Of a stretch of DNA of 64,000 bases, positions 63,865-64,000 are shown piece by piece. The notes under the pieces are model-generated. The model was not told the origin of the DNA. It ran no database searches and was given only the letters and a program-made list of their open reading frames with translations. The stretch spans positions 124,001 through 188,000 of the forward strand of contig NZ_WVHL01000005.1 in NCBI RefSeq assembly GCF_009861525.1, written 5' to 3'. Position 1 is the first letter of the stretch; each line of letters starts with the position of its first letter. The position numbers were made by a program, and so were the translations under genes. The stretch comes from Pseudomonas sp. LD120 (GTDB lineage: Bacteria; Pseudomonadota; Gammaproteobacteria; Pseudomonadales; Pseudomonadaceae).

Positions 63865-63925
63865 GGCTTGCCAGCGTCGGCGCGTCCCATACAAGCTTGC
63901 GGGGCGCTGCCGTCGCCGGCAAGCC
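63865..63925. repeat. REP-type inverted pair
   Basis: GGCTTGCC at 63865-63872 and GGCAAGCC at 63918-63925 in a short GC-rich gap between two convergent genes. Typical of Pseudomonas REP elements; may also act in termination. Confidence 0.5.
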
Positions 63926-63936
63926 GGGGGGCGCGG

Positions 63937-64000
63937 CTACTGAATGCGCGCCAACGCCTGTTCCAGTGTCAGTCGCCCCAGGTCTTCGCCGTTGCGACTG
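63937..64000 (-). CDS. C-terminus of a gene, possibly threonyl-tRNA-synthetase-like
   Basis: Only the last 20 codons are in the window, TAG at 63939-63937. The residues SRNGEDLGRLTLEQALARIQ resemble the last strand and helix of the class II anticodon-binding domain at the end of threonyl-tRNA synthetases (R-x-G-x-DLG-x-M/L-x-L). Housekeeping ThrRS is usually with infC/rpmI elsewhere, so this could be a paralogue. Too short to be sure. Confidence 0.4.
   Translation of the reverse strand, partial: SRNGEDLGRLTLEQALARIQ

Overview
The window is a roughly 62 % GC pseudomonad chromosome segment centred on the replication origin. It most resembles the Pseudomonas fluorescens/protegens group, judged by gene order (gyrB-recF-dnaN-dnaA / oriC / rpmH-rnpA-yidD-yidC-mnmE ... 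mnmG-rsmG-parA-parB-atpIBEFHAGDC-glmU-glmR-glmS), protein sequences recognised by eye, and REP-type repeats. The species call is inference. No tRNA or rRNA gene was seen.

Layout. 0-2.6 kb: the start of a FecR-domain protein gene (cut by the window edge), a small hypothetical gene and an OmpR-type response regulator. 2.6-5.8 kb: seven codirectional small genes, several recognisable as polymorphic-toxin immunity families (Imm33-like, Imm10-like, two DUF4265, Imm21), with no toxin beside them; one gene has an in-frame amber codon. 5.9-12.1 kb: gyrB, recF, dnaN, dnaA on the minus strand. 12.1-12.6 kb: oriC. 12.7-16.6 kb: rpmH, rnpA, yidD, yidC, mnmE on the plus strand. 16.6-20.5 kb: accessory interval downstream of mnmE (integrase remnant, frameshifted PAP2 phosphatase, amino-acid permease, PhyH dioxygenase). 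20.5-21.1 kb: a second DnaA-box-rich, AT-rich, origin-like region before mnmG. 21.2-37 kb: mnmG, rsmG, parAB, the F1Fo ATP synthase operon, glmU, glmR, glmS and the attTn7 site. 37-44.6 kb: LysR regulator, GST, a large flavin/2Fe-2S fusion oxidoreductase, and a DUF3142 lipoprotein with a TPR-like exported protein. 44.6-45 kb: three 111-bp tandem repeats with REP sequences. 45-46.3 kb: divergent LysE exporter and Lrp regulator. 46.4-52.2 kb: a six-gene minus-strand operon resembling E. coli ynbABCD (phospholipid head-group, CDP-diglyceride, acyltransferase and phosphatase functions). 52.4-58.4 kb: a tightly overlapping plus-strand operon of three SPFH (HflK/HflC-like) membrane proteins, one with a 16-histidine tail, and a metal P-type ATPase. 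58.5-60.5 kb: a bufferin-type copper-peptide cluster (BufA precursor, DUF692/MNIO enzyme, DUF2063 partner). 60.5-64 kb: cyclopropane-fatty-acid synthase, cardiolipin synthase, a DUF3617 protein, and the end of a gene that may be related to threonyl-tRNA synthetase.

How it fits together. The core is the replication, segregation and energy block. Two perfect parS palindromes (in recF and in the third SPFH gene) and one near-perfect site are substrates for the ParB encoded here. By eye there are 29 exact TTATCCACA boxes over both strands, against about 0.5 expected by chance, mostly outside oriC. The most novel-looking systems are the orphan immunity operon, the SPFH/P-type ATPase operon next to the bufferin cluster, and the ynb-like lipid operon. 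All functional statements come from reading motifs; no database search was run.
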